Assembly: GCA_013314855.1 (NCBI GenBank)
Contig: JABUEW010000018.1
Location: 1 to 46,089 of the forward strand
Reading direction: 5' to 3'
Origin: Bacillota bacterium
GTDB lineage: Bacteria > Bacillota > Clostridia > Acetivibrionales > DUMC01
DNA: 46,089 nucleotides
The position numbers were made by a program, and so were the translations under genes. This document shows positions 19,864-30,428 of this stretch, one piece after another; positions within the stretch are counted from its first letter, which is position 1, and each line of letters begins with the position of its first letter. The notes below the pieces were generated by a model that was not told the DNA's origin, searched no databases, and saw only the letters and a list, made by a program, of their open reading frames with translations.

Positions 19864-21420
19864 CTACTTTGCATATTCAATAGCTCGAGTTTCTCTAATA
19901 AGGTTTACTTTAATCTGACCTGGATATTCAAGTTCAGATTCAATCCTTTTGACTATTTCACGTGCCTTCAGTACAACCTCTTCATCTGAAACATCTTCAG
20001 GTTTAACAATAATCCTGATTTCTCTTCCTGCCTGGATAGCATAAGACTTTTCAACTCCATCAAAAGAGTTGGCTATCTCTTCCAATTTCTCAATTCTCTT
20101 GATGTATGACTCTAACGTTTCTCTCCTTGCTCCCGGCCTTGCCGCCGACATTGAATCAGCTGCCTGGACAATTACAGAAATAATAGATGTTGCTTCTATA
20201 TCTCCATGATGTGCCAGGATTGCATTTATAACATCATTTCCTTCTTTATATTTCTTTGCCAAATCGGCTCCGATATTTACATGTGAGCCTTCAACTTCAT
20301 GGTCGATTGCTTTTCCTATATCGTGCAGCAAACCTGCCCTTTTTGCAAGCGTTACATCAACACCAAGTTCTGCTGCAATCATCCCGGAAATTTTGGAAAC
20401 TTCAATGGAATGATGTAAAACATTCTGACCATAGCTTGTTCTGAACTTAAGCTTTCCAAGAAGTCTGATTAATTCAGGGTGCAATCCATGTACTCCTGTT
20501 TCGAATGTAGCATTATCCCCTTCCTGCCTTATAATATTTTCTACTTCTTTTTTAGCCTTTTCCACCATTTCCTCAATTCTTGCAGGATGGATCCTTCCGT
20601 CAAGAATCAGTTTTTCAAGGGCTATCCGCGCTATTTCTCTACGAATCGGGTCAAATCCCGAAAGGATTACAGCTTCTGGTGTGTCATCGATTATCAAATC
20701 AATACCTGTTAATGTTTCCAGAGTCCTGATATTTCTTCCTTCCCGGCCTATTATTCTTCCTTTCATTTCATCATTGGGAAGTGGTACCACTGATACAGTA
20801 ATTTCCGATACATAGTCAGCAGCACACTTTTGTACTGCACAAGCAATTATTTCTTTTGCTTTTCTGTCGGCTTCCTCCTTTGCTTTAGCCTCAAGGTCTT
20901 TAACAAGCATTGCCATTTCATGTTTAACTTCACTTTCAACACTTTTTAAAAGAAACTCTTTGGCTTCATCAGTTGTGAGCCCTGATATCCTTTCAAGCTC
21001 TTTTAATTGTTTTTCTTGAAGCTCTGTAACATTCACCTGCTGCTCTTGAACTTCTTTAATTTTCTTATTAAGAAGCTCTTCTCTCTGTTCCAGTAATTCA
21101 AGTTTTTTATCAAGAGTTTCCTCTTTTTGCATAAGTCTTCTTTCAAAACGTTGAATTTCATTTCTTCTTTCCTTTATTTCCCTATCAAGCTCAATTCTGC
21201 TTTTATGAATTTCCTCTTTAGCCTCAAGAAGAACCTCCCTTTTCTTACTTTCAGCTGCTTTTAGGGCTTCACTTAATATCCGTTTTGATTCCTGCTCGGC
21301 ACTACCTATTTCAGCCTCAGCAACCCTTTTTCTATAATTAATCCCAAACCGGAACATTATAAATGAAGCAATAACTGCAATTAATATGCCTACTGCTAAT
21401 CCTGTAAAAAACTCAATAAT
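19864..21420 (-). CDS. rny: Ribonuclease Y, probably initiated at ATT
   Basis: RNase Y is the membrane-anchored endonuclease that starts mRNA decay in Firmicutes. From 21420 the product is 518 residues, matching the usual ~520. It has an N-terminal membrane helix ([21 protein letters not shown]), a long coiled coil, a KH domain ([12 protein letters not shown]) and an HD domain ([12 protein letters not shown]). No ATG, GTG or TTG lies in frame before the helix; the only start near AGGAGGTG is ATT at 21420, with 8-nt spacing. The first ATG (21357) comes after the helix and would give a 497-residue soluble form. The ATT start is inference; the gene identity is firm. Confidence 0.93.
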   Translation of the reverse strand: MIEFFTGLAVGILIAVIASFIMFRFGINYRKRVAEAEIGSAEQESKRILSEALKAAESKKREVLLEAKEEIHKSRIELDREIKERRNEIQRFERRLMQKEETLDKKLELLEQREELLNKKIKEVQEQQVNVTELQEKQLKELERISGLTTDEAKEFLLKSVESEVKHEMAMLVKDLEAKAKEEADRKAKEIIACAVQKCAADYVSEITVSVVPLPNDEMKGRIIGREGRNIRTLETLTGIDLIIDDTPEAVILSGFDPIRREIARIALEKLILDGRIHPARIEEMVEKAKKEVENIIRQEGDNATFETGVHGLHPELIRLLGKLKFRTSYGQNVLHHSIEVSKISGMIAAELGVDVTLAKRAGLLHDIGKAIDHEVEGSHVNIGADLAKKYKEGNDVINAILAHHGDIEATSIISVIVQAADSMSAARPGARRETLESYIKRIEKLEEIANSFDGVEKSYAIQAGREIRIIVKPEDVSDEEVVLKAREIVKRIESELEYPGQIKVNLIRETRAIEYAK

Positions 21421-21556
21421 AACTCACACCTCCTCAATATTCAGTTTTCAATGGACATTTTTATATTACCTAAACTATTGGTTAAATTATTGGTGTTCTT
21501 AGCACAAATTAATTGTAATCTTTTTTAAACTAAGTGTCAAGAATTAAATACTGTTG

Positions 21557-23848
21557 TCATTTAAAGCCTTCCGACATTTTCATTTCCAGCCATTGCTGTC
21601 TTGTTATAAGTACTTGCCTAGGTTTACTCCCTTCAAATCCTCCTACTATACCCCTGGCCTCCATTTGGTCAATCATCCTTGCCGCCCTTGCATATCCTAC
21701 TTTAAACCTTCTCTGCAGCAGAGAAACCGATGCCTGTCCTGCCTCGATAACCATTTCAATAGCTTGTGGAAGAAGCTCATCACATTCTTCTTCTATATTA
21801 TCATCATTCGAAATATTGTTGTCAATCTCATCTATTATGCTATTATCGTATTCTGTATTGCACTGTGACTTGATAAACTCTACAACCTTTTCAACTTCTT
21901 TATCACTCACAAAAGTTCCTTGTACCCTTATAGGCTTTTGCTGCCCTGCAGGATAAAAAAGCATATCTCCCTTACCTAATAATTTTTCAGCTCCTCCCAT
22001 GTCCAGTATAGTTCTGGAATCTACCTGAGACGATACTGCAAATGATATTCTTGAAGGGATATTTGCTTTTATAAGACCTGTAATTACATCAACCGATGGC
22101 CGTTGAGTGGCTACTACAAGATGCATTCCTGCTGCTCTTGCCATCTGTGCCAAACGGCAGATAGCATCTTCTACATCACCCGGAGCCACCATCATTAGGT
22201 CAGACAACTCGTCAATAATAATCACAACCAAAGGCAAAAAATCCTGCTCTCCTAACTGGGCAACCTCTTCATTATATCCTCTTATATCCCTTACTCCTTT
22301 TTCAGCAAACAATTTATACCTGTTTACCATTTCCTGTACAGCCCAATTTAAGGCACCTGCAGCCTTTTTAGGGTCGGTTACTACAGGTATGAGCAAATGG
22401 GGAATACCATTATATACACTAAGCTCAACTACCTTTGGGTCAATTAAAAGCAATTTTACCTCATCAGGAGATGATTTATAAAGAATGCTCATAATTAAGC
22501 TATTGATACACACACTTTTCCCTGATCCTGTAGCGCCTGCAACTAGTAAATGCGGCATTTTTGCAATGTCGGCTACTATACATTCTCCGGATATATCCTT
22601 TCCTACCGCAAAAGCTACTTTTGAAGAGTGTTGGTTAAACTCTTTTGATTCAATAACTTCCCTTAAAAAGACCGGGGTGATTTCCTTATTGGGCACTTCA
22701 ATTCCCACTGCTGCTTTCCCAGGGATAGGAGCTTCTATTCGTACTCCTGAAGAAGCAAGGTTTAATGAAATATCATCTGCCAGACTCACAATTTTACTAA
22801 CCTTTACCCCTGTATTAGGCTGAATTTCAAATCTGGTAACTGTAGGCCCCATGGTAACATTAACAACTTTTGCTTCTACACCAAAGCTTCTAAGCGTTTC
22901 TTCAAGCTTTTTCGCTCCTTCAAGGGCAATGCTTTTATAGACACGGACACTTTTACCATTTTCCGTATTACTATTTAATAGACTTATAGGAGGATATTTA
23001 TAAAGTATTTCCCGTATTTTCCCGTTAGATTTAGATCCTTTTCGTTTTTGGAAATCAATAACTTTTAATTCATCTAATTTATTTGATGTATCAATTTCAG
23101 GATTAACCTGAATTCCCGGCAAATTAACGTTAATTTCTACACTGTCGTTGTGTAATTCATCGTTTAATAACATATTATTTTCTTCAATGTTATAAACATC
23201 CTTACTCTCTTTTCCCTCTCTAATGCCTTCAATAAGTTTTTTCACACCATTTACCAAATCAGCTCTTATTTTTTTTGCTAATCCATATATTGAAATATCA
23301 GTTAACAATATTATGTTTATTATGGACAAAGAAGTTAATATAATGATAGTACCTAATGGTTGAAAAACCAAAAGGAGGGGTAGTGCAACAATTCCTCCCA
23401 AAACTCCTCCTCCAACAAGATTTTGGCCTTCCCTGTAAAACATAAGGATACAGTCTATTGGAGTACGGTTTTGATAATAGCTATATTGGTAGGTGCCTAC
23501 TTGAAAAATTGACGAGATTAAAACCAACAACGTAAATGTATATGTGGCTTTCGTTTTTATATAAGCTTTATCCTTTCTAAATATTATAAGCACTGCGTAA
23601 ATTATTACCAATACAGGGATTAGGAAAGATGGTATTCCTGCTATACCCATAAGTAGTTTTCTTATCAAAAGTCCAAAAATTCCTATTGAATTATCTATGT
23701 AGTAACCTAGAAATATAAGTAACCCTAAGGCTAAAATTAGTATTCCGGCTATTTCAGCATAAATTCCCTTATTAAGTTTTTTATTGTTTTTTTTATCAAG
23801 CTTTTTCTTTATTTGATATTTTTTCTTTTGTTTTTTTTGAAGACTCAC
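21557..23848 (-). CDS. FtsK/SpoIIIE-family DNA translocase
   Basis: This septal ATPase pumps DNA at division or into the forespore. The 763-residue protein has a basic N-terminus, about four membrane helices (35-185), and an acidic linker. The RecA-like motor follows with Walker A GATGSGKS (438-445) and Walker [13 protein letters not shown]-terminal winged-helix gamma domain (about 690-755, [22 protein letters not shown] in sense) reads polarity sequences on the chromosome. The start is GTG at 23848 with GGAGGTG 5 nt upstream. The tepA and ylzJ genes about 3 kb away recall the Bacillus spoIIIE neighbourhood, here split by a chemoreceptor gene. Confidence 0.96.
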   Translation of the reverse strand: MSLQKKQKKKYQIKKKLDKKNNKKLNKGIYAEIAGILILALGLLIFLGYYIDNSIGIFGLLIRKLLMGIAGIPSFLIPVLVIIYAVLIIFRKDKAYIKTKATYTFTLLVLISSIFQVGTYQYSYYQNRTPIDCILMFYREGQNLVGGGVLGGIVALPLLLVFQPLGTIIILTSLSIINIILLTDISIYGLAKKIRADLVNGVKKLIEGIREGKESKDVYNIEENNMLLNDELHNDSVEINVNLPGIQVNPEIDTSNKLDELKVIDFQKRKGSKSNGKIREILYKYPPISLLNSNTENGKSVRVYKSIALEGAKKLEETLRSFGVEAKVVNVTMGPTVTRFEIQPNTGVKVSKIVSLADDISLNLASSGVRIEAPIPGKAAVGIEVPNKEITPVFLREVIESKEFNQHSSKVAFAVGKDISGECIVADIAKMPHLLVAGATGSGKSVCINSLIMSILYKSSPDEVKLLLIDPKVVELSVYNGIPHLLIPVVTDPKKAAGALNWAVQEMVNRYKLFAEKGVRDIRGYNEEVAQLGEQDFLPLVVIIIDELSDLMMVAPGDVEDAICRLAQMARAAGMHLVVATQRPSVDVITGLIKANIPSRISFAVSSQVDSRTILDMGGAEKLLGKGDMLFYPAGQQKPIRVQGTFVSDKEVEKVVEFIKSQCNTEYDNSIIDEIDNNISNDDNIEEECDELLPQAIEMVIEAGQASVSLLQRRFKVGYARAARMIDQMEARGIVGGFEGSKPRQVLITRQQWLEMKMSEGFK

Positions 23849-24001
23849 TGTTACACCTCCGAAAATATTGCAACTAATATTTTTTTAATTATATATATTT
23901 TATTTATTATGATATCATAGTTTAACTGAAATTTCCAGAGTGTGTTTTTAAGTATAATCTACAAAATATTACACAATTTCAAAAAATTTTTGAAAATTAT
24001 A

Positions 24002-24030
24002 TGGAAAACCAATACAATATGTATTATAAT
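24002..24030 (+). promoter_or_regulatory. Weak candidate promoter of the chemoreceptor gene
   Basis: TGGAAA (24002-24007), 17 nt, then TATAAT (24025-24030) read toward the chemoreceptor gene in the 246-nt gap from the divergent ftsK. The -10 is perfect and the -35 poor. I see no flagellar sigma-D type promoter and no other structure in this gap. Confidence 0.4.
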
Positions 24031-24094
24031 TAAAAATGATAATCAGATAATGTATATTATGTTAATATCTGCAGAAAGAGGGGTAAAGTTACTT

Positions 24095-26281
24095 ATGAAA
24101 TTATTTGGGAAATCTTCAAAGAAGTCTACAAAAAAGTCTTCTAAAAGCGTTGTCACTGCAGCCTCAAAAGTTGTTAAAGACTTACCTTCAATGAAAAGAC
24201 TTTTTAGCAGAGTTACGTTTTACCGTATCCGTAATAAATTGATTGTTGCATTTACAACCTTAATCATCCCAATGGTTCTACTAGGTATTATTTCTTATTC
24301 AACCGCCGCAAGCTCTATTAAAAATATTACTAGAAACTCAACGGAAGATACTATGCTCCAAGCCTCCAAGTACTTAGAATTATTGTTCCAAAATATTGAT
24401 TCATTTTCCATGCAAATTTATCTGGATCAGACTATTCAAGACTATCTCTCAAATAAGGACGGCAGGCTGACCAAAACCGACTATGAGATGTTCCAACTAA
24501 GGCAGGACGTAGAAAAAGCTTTTTCCAGGTACACTTTTTCAAATAAGGATGTTTCAAATGTATTGATTGTTGGAGAGGAAGGCAAGTATTTTTCAATGGC
24601 GTCCAACATAAAATACAATTTTGATTACAATGCAATAAAAGAGACAAGAGTGTACCAGTTGATATCTTCAGGAGAGGGGAAACTGGTATGGCTTGGGAAT
24701 CACAGCGAACTGGATGAAATTGTATATGATAAAAAATCTGATTTTTCAATAAGCGCTGCCAGAATTATAAGAAGTATAAATTCTTCAAAACCGATAGGAC
24801 TTTTGCTAATAGACCTTAAGCTTGAAATTATTGATTCGTTGTTTGACAATATGAATCTCAATGAAGGCAGTGAAATTCATTTCATAAGTCCCGACGGTTA
24901 TGATTATTCCTGTGTAAAAAGCGGCAAAGAAGATGAAACCGTTACGCCATTGGATGTAACAAGTCATTCTTTTTATAAGTCAATTAAGGAAAGCGAAGAT
25001 ATTAATGGTTCATCAACAGTGTCTATACATAAAAAGAGATATCTTATGTTGTATCAAAAAATCGGCAGTTCCGGTTATACTCTTATGAGCCTTATTCCGG
25101 AATCTGCCCTTCTTGGTGCCGCAAAGAGGATTGCAAGTGTAACTGCTGTTCTGGTCATACTTTCAATAGCCTTTGCATTAGTAATTGTAACAGTTATGGC
25201 AACTGGAATCGGACGGGTTATTAATAAGATAACCTATGTTGCAGAGCAAGCTTCAACAGGCAACCTCACTGTAGAATCCAAATCTGACCGAAAGGATGAG
25301 TTGGGATTTTTGTCAGGTAGTATTTCTTCCATGATTACCAATATGAGAGGACTTATAAAGCAAGTAATTGACCTTACTCAAACTGTTTCTAAATCAGCAT
25401 CTGTAGTCTCAAATACTAGCCAGGACGTTTCTCAAGTTTCACATGAGATATCCGTTGCAATACAGGAAATTGCCCAGGGTGCATCTTCTCAAGCAAGTGA
25501 TGCAGAACAGGGTACAATAAAAATGAGCGAATTAGCACTTAAAATTAATAATGTAGCTGAAAATGCCAGGTCAATCGAAAAATTTTCCAAAGAAACACTG
25601 GCTTTGACACACAAGGGAATATCTTCTGTCGAAGAATTAACAGATAAATCTATGAAAACCATTGATATTGCTAACATGATCATTTCAGATATACAGGCAC
25701 TAGGGAAAAATTCTGATTCCATTGGTGAAATTGTAGATGTAATATCAAAAATTGCCAGCCAAACTAATTTATTGGCATTAAACGCAGCTATTGAAGCCGC
25801 AAGAGCCGGTGAAATGGGCAGAGGATTTTCCGTTGTTGCCAGTGAAGTAAGGAAACTTGCTGAACAGACTATGGCCGCCTCCCGTGAAATTGCAGCACTG
25901 ATAAAATCTATTCAGTCCCAGACCGTTAAAACTGTTGAAAAGGCTACAATGGCAGAGGGTATAATTAATTCACAAAATACTGCTGTCCAAAATACTGCTT
26001 CGGTTTTCAAAAATATATCATCTTCTATGGACCTCCTCGTTCAAAAAATAGGCCAGATAATGAATTCCATTTCCGAAATGGAAAAGAATAAGGAAGACGC
26101 CCTTACTGCCATACAAAATATTTCTTCAGTTTCTGAAGAGACTGCCGCATACTCACAGGAAGTTACAGCATCAATTGAAGAACAGGTATCCAGCATAGAA
26201 GAGCTGGCTTCTTATGCAAAAGAGTTGAACGAAGCTGCAAATAAACTTATGAATGAGATTAGCATTTTTAAAATTGAATAA
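24095..26281 (+). CDS. Methyl-accepting chemotaxis protein with extracellular sensor domain
   Basis: This chemoreceptor signals through CheA/CheW. From ATG 24095 it has 728 residues: a basic lead-in ([10 protein letters not shown]), a membrane helix ([19 protein letters not shown]), and an extracellular region of about 280 residues that looks like a double-Cache sensor. A second helix, a HAMP domain ([19 protein letters not shown]) and a long coiled coil with the hairpin tip [15 protein letters not shown] follow. An earlier in-frame ATG at 23942 would add an unlikely 51-residue extension. It is inserted between ftsK and tepA on the opposite strand. The ligand is unknown. Confidence 0.95.
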   Translation: MKLFGKSSKKSTKKSSKSVVTAASKVVKDLPSMKRLFSRVTFYRIRNKLIVAFTTLIIPMVLLGIISYSTAASSIKNITRNSTEDTMLQASKYLELLFQNIDSFSMQIYLDQTIQDYLSNKDGRLTKTDYEMFQLRQDVEKAFSRYTFSNKDVSNVLIVGEEGKYFSMASNIKYNFDYNAIKETRVYQLISSGEGKLVWLGNHSELDEIVYDKKSDFSISAARIIRSINSSKPIGLLLIDLKLEIIDSLFDNMNLNEGSEIHFISPDGYDYSCVKSGKEDETVTPLDVTSHSFYKSIKESEDINGSSTVSIHKKRYLMLYQKIGSSGYTLMSLIPESALLGAAKRIASVTAVLVILSIAFALVIVTVMATGIGRVINKITYVAEQASTGNLTVESKSDRKDELGFLSGSISSMITNMRGLIKQVIDLTQTVSKSASVVSNTSQDVSQVSHEISVAIQEIAQGASSQASDAEQGTIKMSELALKINNVAENARSIEKFSKETLALTHKGISSVEELTDKSMKTIDIANMIISDIQALGKNSDSIGEIVDVISKIASQTNLLALNAAIEAARAGEMGRGFSVVASEVRKLAEQTMAASREIAALIKSIQSQTVKTVEKATMAEGIINSQNTAVQNTASVFKNISSSMDLLVQKIGQIMNSISEMEKNKEDALTAIQNISSVSEETAAYSQEVTASIEEQVSSIEELASYAKELNEAANKLMNEISIFKIE

Positions 26282-26304
26282 TCAACTATAAATAATCAAC
26301 TATA
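26277..26304. repeat. Exact 14-bp tandem duplication at the chemoreceptor stop codon
   Basis: AATAATCAACTATA occurs twice in tandem (26277-26290 and 26291-26304), beginning at the stop codon, in the same position relative to its gene as the duplication after lexA. Confidence 0.8.
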
Positions 26305-26320
26305 TTTAATTTACATACTT

Positions 26321-26393
26321 AACAACGCCTGCAATGAATTACAAAGAGTATAATCCAGGCTAAAAGACAGCTAAAGAAAAACAGGCGTTGTTT
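26321..26393. terminator. Candidate bidirectional terminator with long loop
   Basis: AACAACGCCTG (26321-26331) and CAGGCGTTGTT (26382-26392) are perfect 11-bp arms around a 50-nt loop, between the converging chemoreceptor and ylzJ genes. The long loop makes simple intrinsic termination less certain. Confidence 0.55.
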
Positions 26394-26616
26394 AAATTTT
26401 CTCAAAATTGGCTTTAATAATGGTACCGGGCTGTAATTCAGGTTTCAAAAATGTTTTTGGTGATGTGCTGACTATCCTGTTAATAACATATTCATTATCT
26501 TGAAGAGAATAAACTTCCACTTTTTCTCCCAAATATTCAACTTCAAATAACTCACTGTATTTATCGGCACTATATCCAAAAATAACATTGTATGGCACGA
26601 TTGTGTAAAGTATCAC
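26392..26616 (-). CDS. YlzJ-like protein
   Basis: The 74-residue protein starts [14 protein letters not shown], typical of the small YlzJ-like family of spore-formers, whose function is unknown. The GTG start overlaps the tepA stop by 4 nt (GTGA), so it is translationally coupled to tepA, the same pairing as in Bacillus. Confidence 0.85.
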   Translation of the reverse strand: MILYTIVPYNVIFGYSADKYSELFEVEYLGEKVEVYSLQDNEYVINRIVSTSPKTFLKPELQPGTIIKANFEKI

Positions 26617-27413
26617 ATCAAACCCTCTCCTTGCAACTGTTTTTCAAGTTTTTCTTTTCTCCTGATTTGAATCAGCTCATAAAGCTTTTCAAGAGCTTGT
26701 GAAAGTCCCCCCAATTCTTTTATGAGTCCGTATTGTACCGCTTCTTCTCCAAACAAAACAGTCCCAACATCATTTGCAAGCTCACCTGTTTTAAGCATCA
26801 ATTCCCTGAATTTTTCCCTACTTATATTGGAGTTCTTGGAGACAAATTGTACAACTCTTTCTTGCATTCTGTCAAAATATTCATATGTCTGCGGGACTCC
26901 AATAATAAGTCCATTTAGCCTTAAAGGATGTATTGTCATTGTTGCTGAAGGTGCAATAAAAGAATAGTCTGCTGCTACTGCCATAGGAACACCAATACTG
27001 TGACCTCCTCCCAATACCAAAGAAACCGTGGGTTTTGACATACTTGAAATCATTTCTGCAATTGCAAGCCCTGCTTCCACATCTCCTCCTACAGTATTTA
27101 AAATCAACAAAAGTCCATCTATTTCTTCTTCCTCTTCTATTGCTACCAGCTGAGGTATCACATGTTCGTATTTTGTCGTCTTATTTTGCGGCGGCAATAT
27201 AATATGGCCTTCTATTTGCCCTATTATGGTAAGGCAATGAATATTACCCCTAGAATTTTTTACTGCAGGGCTACGGCTTATTTCGCTTGCATCAACTATT
27301 TCTTCATGTCCTTGAGACCCATTGGCCTTTTCACTGATTTTTCCTTCACATTTGTCTTTATCAATAATCTTGCTAAATGTAACCTTGTTTTCTCCTGTCA
27401 TACTACCTACCAC
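26613..27413 (-). CDS. tepA: TepA/ClpP-like serine protease, spore-former type
   Basis: This is a ClpP-fold protein of the YmfB/TepA family; the Bacillus member has been linked to degrading small acid-soluble spore proteins at germination and to protein export. The 266-residue protein has a variable N-terminal 55 residues, then the fold with nucleophile Ser139 in GGGHSIGVP and His162 in [23 protein letters not shown] resembles the ClpP handle region. It is preceded by GTG at 27413; an ATG at 27401 is an alternative start. Confidence 0.9.
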   Translation of the reverse strand: MVGSMTGENKVTFSKIIDKDKCEGKISEKANGSQGHEEIVDASEISRSPAVKNSRGNIHCLTIIGQIEGHIILPPQNKTTKYEHVIPQLVAIEEEEEIDGLLLILNTVGGDVEAGLAIAEMISSMSKPTVSLVLGGGHSIGVPMAVAADYSFIAPSATMTIHPLRLNGLIIGVPQTYEYFDRMQERVVQFVSKNSNISREKFRELMLKTGELANDVGTVLFGEEAVQYGLIKELGGLSQALEKLYELIQIRRKEKLEKQLQGEGLM

Positions 27414-27524
27414 TCTCCACCATATTCCTTCTCTTAACTTCCTTGTTTTTAATACAGGTCCGGTAATATTATTTTCATTTATACCGGTTTTTAATCTTTA
27501 TCATGTAAAAATCTACTAACAACA

Positions 27525-27554
27525 AAAACTCAAGGGGTGTAACCCTTGAGTTTT
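27525..27554 (-). terminator. rnpB terminator
   Basis: AAAACTCAAGGG and CCCTTGAGTTTT form a 12-bp perfect stem with a 6-nt loop, 14 nt past the RNase P RNA 3' end. The minus-strand tail is T-rich. Confidence 0.85.
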
Positions 27555-27567
27555 CACAATTTAATTT

Positions 27568-27907
27568 GAGTAAGCCTATAAGCCGGGTTCTGTATTAGAC
27601 AGCCATCTATCTCGGCCATACATTACTGTATGGCTCAAGCCACCTACCCAGGACTGGCGGGCCACCTTAATGTCCCTCTTTATGGTGTTGCTCCAGGTGG
27701 GGTTTTCTAAGCCGGCCAGTCGCCTGACCGCTGGTGAGCTCTTACCTCACCTTTCCACCCTTACCTGATACAAATCAGGCGGTTATTTTCTATGCACTTT
27801 CCTTGAAGTCGCCTTCACCGGGAGTTACCCGGCACCTTGCCCTACGGAGCCCGGACTTTCCTCATATAAAGCCTTTAGGCTTGTATACGCGGCTGTCTGG
27901 CTTACTC
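27568..27907 (-). ncRNA. rnpB: RNase P RNA (type A-like)
   Basis: This RNA is the catalytic subunit that matures tRNA 5' ends. On the minus strand the conserved P4 and J regions are plain: GAGGAAAGTCCGGGCTCC near the 5' end and ACAGAACCCGGCTTATAGGC near the 3' end. The P1 helix is closed by GAGTAAGCC and GGCTTACTC, which set the ends. Length is about 340 nt. GGTGAGGTAAGAGCTCACC and the surrounding layout resemble the ancestral type A form rather than Bacillus type B. Exact processed ends are estimates. Confidence 0.95.
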
Positions 27908-27943
27908 ATCATTATTTCAAATTTATTGCTTTATTGCATTTTT

Positions 27944-27972
27944 ATTATAAGCCTGAAGATATACATTGTCAA
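27944..27972 (-). promoter_or_regulatory. rnpB promoter
   Basis: TTGACA (27967-27972), a 17-nt spacer and TATAAT (27944-27949) form a perfect sigma-A consensus on the minus strand, about 30-37 nt upstream of the RNA. It overlaps the stop of the NIF3-family gene. Confidence 0.9.
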
Positions 27973-29075
27973 TAGTATTTGAAAGGAGCCATTTCCATTG
28001 TATTTCCCGTAATACTAATTTCAGGAAATCTATTTTTAAGCTGATCAACTATTTGAGGAATAATAATATTTTCAGTACTGAAGTGTCCGGCGTCAATTAC
28101 ACACATTCCCATTTCAGCCATTTCAATTGCAGTATGATATCTAACATCTCCTGTAATAAGAATGTCAATATTACCTGTCATTATTTTCAAAATTGTTTCA
28201 TCAAAGCTTCCTGCAAAAACCGCTACTCTATTAATTTTTTCATCAATATTGCCAATTAATCTTATACAATCTGTTTTTAAACTCTTTTTAATATTACCTA
28301 TAAATTCTGTTAGACTCTGTGGGGGTGACAGTATTCCCACCTTTCCAAGGCTATAACCTTTTCCCTTTGCTTCCAGAGGATATATATCATAAGCGACTTC
28401 CTCATATGGATGAGCTTTAAGCATTGCGCCAATTACTTTTTTAAGCTTTCTTCCTGGTACTATAGTCTCAAGTCTGTACTCTTCCACTTTCTCCAAAATC
28501 CCTTGAATTCCTATATATGGATTTGCATTATCTAAAGGTTTAAATGTGCCGATTCCTTTTGCCATAAAAAAACAATCGCTGTATTTCCCTATCCATCCCG
28601 CTCCCTCTTTGCTCATAGCCTCTCTTACAGTATCTACGCTATTAGCTGGTGTAAATACTACAACTTTATAAAGTTTCTCCGATTTGGTTATTTCAAGGTC
28701 TTTTATTTCAGTTAAGCCGATAGAACGTGCAAGATGCCAATTTACTCCTTCTTCTGCATAATCAAGATTGGTATGAGTGCAGTAAACACAAATATCCTTC
28801 TTTATTAAACGTGAAATCAAATTCCCTTTCCAATCATTCATATGTATACCCTTAATTGGTTTAAAGATCAGAGGATGATGGGATATTATCATATCTACAT
28901 CTCCCGTTTCAGCATATTCTACAACAGGTGAAGTAATATCAAGGCATACCAGAATATGTTTTACCGCCTTCTCAAAGTTCCCTATAATCAGTCCTACATT
29001 ATCCCATTCCTCCGCCAAGTATGTCGGAGCAATTTCCTCCATGAACTCTACTACTTCTTTGCATTTAATTGCCAT
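27969..29075 (-). CDS. NIF3/YqfO-family metal-binding protein
   Basis: NIF3 proteins form ring-shaped di-metal assemblies; some databases label them GTP cyclohydrolase I type 2 homologues, but the role is not settled. The 368-residue protein has EEWDNVGLIIG, the metal motif ISHHPLIF, THTNLD and a C-terminal DAGHFSTE. The central portion (about 130-240, with VVFTPANSVDTVREAM and HPYEEVAYDIYPL) is the PII/CutA-like insert of the long Firmicute form. Its ATG overlaps the trmK stop (TAATG), the conserved trmK-yqfO pairing. Confidence 0.93.
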   Translation of the reverse strand: MAIKCKEVVEFMEEIAPTYLAEEWDNVGLIIGNFEKAVKHILVCLDITSPVVEYAETGDVDMIISHHPLIFKPIKGIHMNDWKGNLISRLIKKDICVYCTHTNLDYAEEGVNWHLARSIGLTEIKDLEITKSEKLYKVVVFTPANSVDTVREAMSKEGAGWIGKYSDCFFMAKGIGTFKPLDNANPYIGIQGILEKVEEYRLETIVPGRKLKKVIGAMLKAHPYEEVAYDIYPLEAKGKGYSLGKVGILSPPQSLTEFIGNIKKSLKTDCIRLIGNIDEKINRVAVFAGSFDETILKIMTGNIDILITGDVRYHTAIEMAEMGMCVIDAGHFSTENIIIPQIVDQLKNRFPEISITGNTMEMAPFKYY

Positions 29076-29797
29076 TATTTGCAGCCTCCTTCAACCACGT
29101 TTTTTTGCTTTATTTGCTTCAATACTTCCAGTATCCCGCCTTTTAAAGAAATATACTTTTGTAGCTCAATTATGTCAATACTTTTAGATAATTTCATGCC
29201 CGATATTTTCTTATTTAGCATGGTTATTTTCTTACTTATGTATTCTTCTAATACCGGGCTTTTTTTAGAAATCAACTTCTCACTTAAATATATCTCAATT
29301 TCGTTATATGCTTTTAATTTACCCGTCCACTTTGCTACTTTTATATTATAAATTTTATTCCCTTCTTTTATTAACTCTTCATCTAGTATTTCAAATCCAT
29401 TTTCATACAACCAAGCAGAAACCAGTTCTTCCGAATTCATAGGCTGCAGCACTAAAAGGCGTGCCCTTTTTGCTTTTGTTATTCCCTCACCAAGTATTTT
29501 TGCAATTAGCTTTCCTCCCATACCCGCAATTATTATAACATCTATTTCATTGTCCTTTATGGGCTCTAATCCATCTCCAACTCTTGCCTCAATATACTCT
29601 TCCAAGTGATATTCTTTAATATTTTTCTGAGCTCTAGCAACAGGACCTTCATTTATATCTGTTACAACAGCTCTCTTGCATATGCCCGTTTTTAAAAGGC
29701 ATATAGGTATATACACATGGTCAGTACCTATATCACACACTATATTGCATTTAGGAACTTTTTTAGCAATTGAACCAAGCCTTCCTTTTAACTCCAT
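29075..29797 (-). CDS. trmK: tRNA (adenine22-N1)-methyltransferase TrmK
   Basis: TrmK methylates A22 of tRNA using S-adenosylmethionine. From ATG 29797 the 240-residue product starts MELKGRLGSIAKKVP as in the family, with the SAM-binding DIGTDHVYIPI, IIAGMGGKLIAKIL and LQPMNSEELVSAWL, and a C-terminal coiled coil. The start is not well supported: only GCCGGGAAAT precedes it. AGGAGGTG lies about 33 nt upstream but no start codon follows it at normal spacing, and a 7-codon out-of-frame ORF overlaps the ATG. Other starts are possible in the 32-codon upstream extension. Confidence 0.92.
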   Translation of the reverse strand: MELKGRLGSIAKKVPKCNIVCDIGTDHVYIPICLLKTGICKRAVVTDINEGPVARAQKNIKEYHLEEYIEARVGDGLEPIKDNEIDVIIIAGMGGKLIAKILGEGITKAKRARLLVLQPMNSEELVSAWLYENGFEILDEELIKEGNKIYNIKVAKWTGKLKAYNEIEIYLSEKLISKKSPVLEEYISKKITMLNKKISGMKLSKSIDIIELQKYISLKGGILEVLKQIKQKNVVEGGCK

Positions 29798-29882
29798 ATT
29801 TCCCGGCACATTGTATATTGTACCTTTAAAAGCACCTCCTACATAAATATACTGATATTTTTCAGTGAATTTTTTTAATCTT

Positions 29883-29911
29883 ATTGTACACAATATTATT
29901 AGCAGTGTCCA
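29883..29911 (-). promoter_or_regulatory. Candidate trmK promoter
   Basis: TGGACA (29906-29911), a 17-nt spacer and TACAAT (29883-29888) read toward trmK, one mismatch in each box. Confidence 0.6.
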
Positions 29912-29942
29912 CTTTTTATTATGTTAGAGGTGTAAATAAGCT

Positions 29943-30125
29943 ATGATCCAAAATTTTAGGGGAAAAAATATAAAAGATACGGAATCTCCAGAAGAAACAA
30001 TAATCCTAAACAATAGCTATATAATTAATCCACCCAAAAACTACAAATCTCCATCCAAAACAAATGTTACTCTTCAGCTAAATTATATAGAAAACTTTGA
30101 AAGCTACACAGAAAAGCGTGTATAA
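29943..30125 (+). CDS. Possible small protein, unknown
   Basis: This 60-residue open frame is hydrophilic and rich in Asn, Lys and Ser, with no membrane helix, and I do not recognise it. GAGGTG lies 10 nt before the ATG, the main argument for it. It stops just before the 3' end of an oppositely oriented tRNA gene, and no convincing promoter precedes it. It may be chance. Confidence 0.35.
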   Translation: MIQNFRGKNIKDTESPEETIILNNSYIINPPKNYKSPSKTNVTLQLNYIENFESYTEKRV

Positions 30126-30132
30126 AATAAAA

Positions 30133-30209
30133 TGGTGGGCCTTCAGGGACTCGAACCCCGGACCAACCGGTTATGAGCCGGTTGCTCTAACCAACTGAGC
30201 TAAAGGCCC
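30133..30209 (-). tRNA. tRNA with CAU anticodon (Ile2 or elongator Met)
   Basis: A 77-nt cloverleaf with acceptor GGGCCTT/AAGGCCC, D-arm AGCTCAGTTGGTTAGAGC, anticodon loop CTCATAA, T-arm GGTTCGAGTCC and encoded CCA. CAU can mean methionine or lysidine-modified Ile2. From memory the body is closer to the Bacillus Ile2 tRNA than to its elongator Met tRNA. It lies 3 nt after tRNA-Asn. Confidence 0.93.
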
Positions 30210-30212
30210 ACT

Positions 30213-30288
30213 TGGCTCCTCAAGTAGGACTCGAACCTACGACCCTGCGGTTAACAGCCGCATGCTCTACCGACTGAGCTATTGAGGA
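30213..30288 (-). tRNA. tRNA-Asn (GUU)
   Basis: A 76-nt cloverleaf with acceptor TCCTCAA/TTGAGGA, D-arm AGCTCAGTCGGTAGAGC, anticodon GTT in CTGTTAA, T-arm GGTTCGAGTCC and encoded CCA. It is the first gene of a two-tRNA transcript. Confidence 0.96.
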
Positions 30289-30313
30289 ATAAATTAGCCT
30301 TTGTACAGATTAT

Positions 30314-30342
30314 ATTATACTTGCACCACTATATGCGGTCAA
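30314..30342 (-). promoter_or_regulatory. tRNA-Asn/tRNA-CAU promoter
   Basis: TTGACC (30337-30342), a 17-nt spacer and TATAAT (30314-30319) lie 26 nt upstream of tRNA-Asn on the minus strand. Confidence 0.8.
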
Positions 30343-30428
30343 GATTATAATTATTGATAATAACCATTTTTATTAATTTATAACTCTATAGCTACTTATT
30401 TCTACTGATATTACATTATATCTTAATA

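Noticed and set aside
26321-26393. Mobile-element ends (11-bp inverted repeats)
   Set aside because: Only 50 nt lie between them, with no coding content or target duplication; position between converging genes fits a terminator better.
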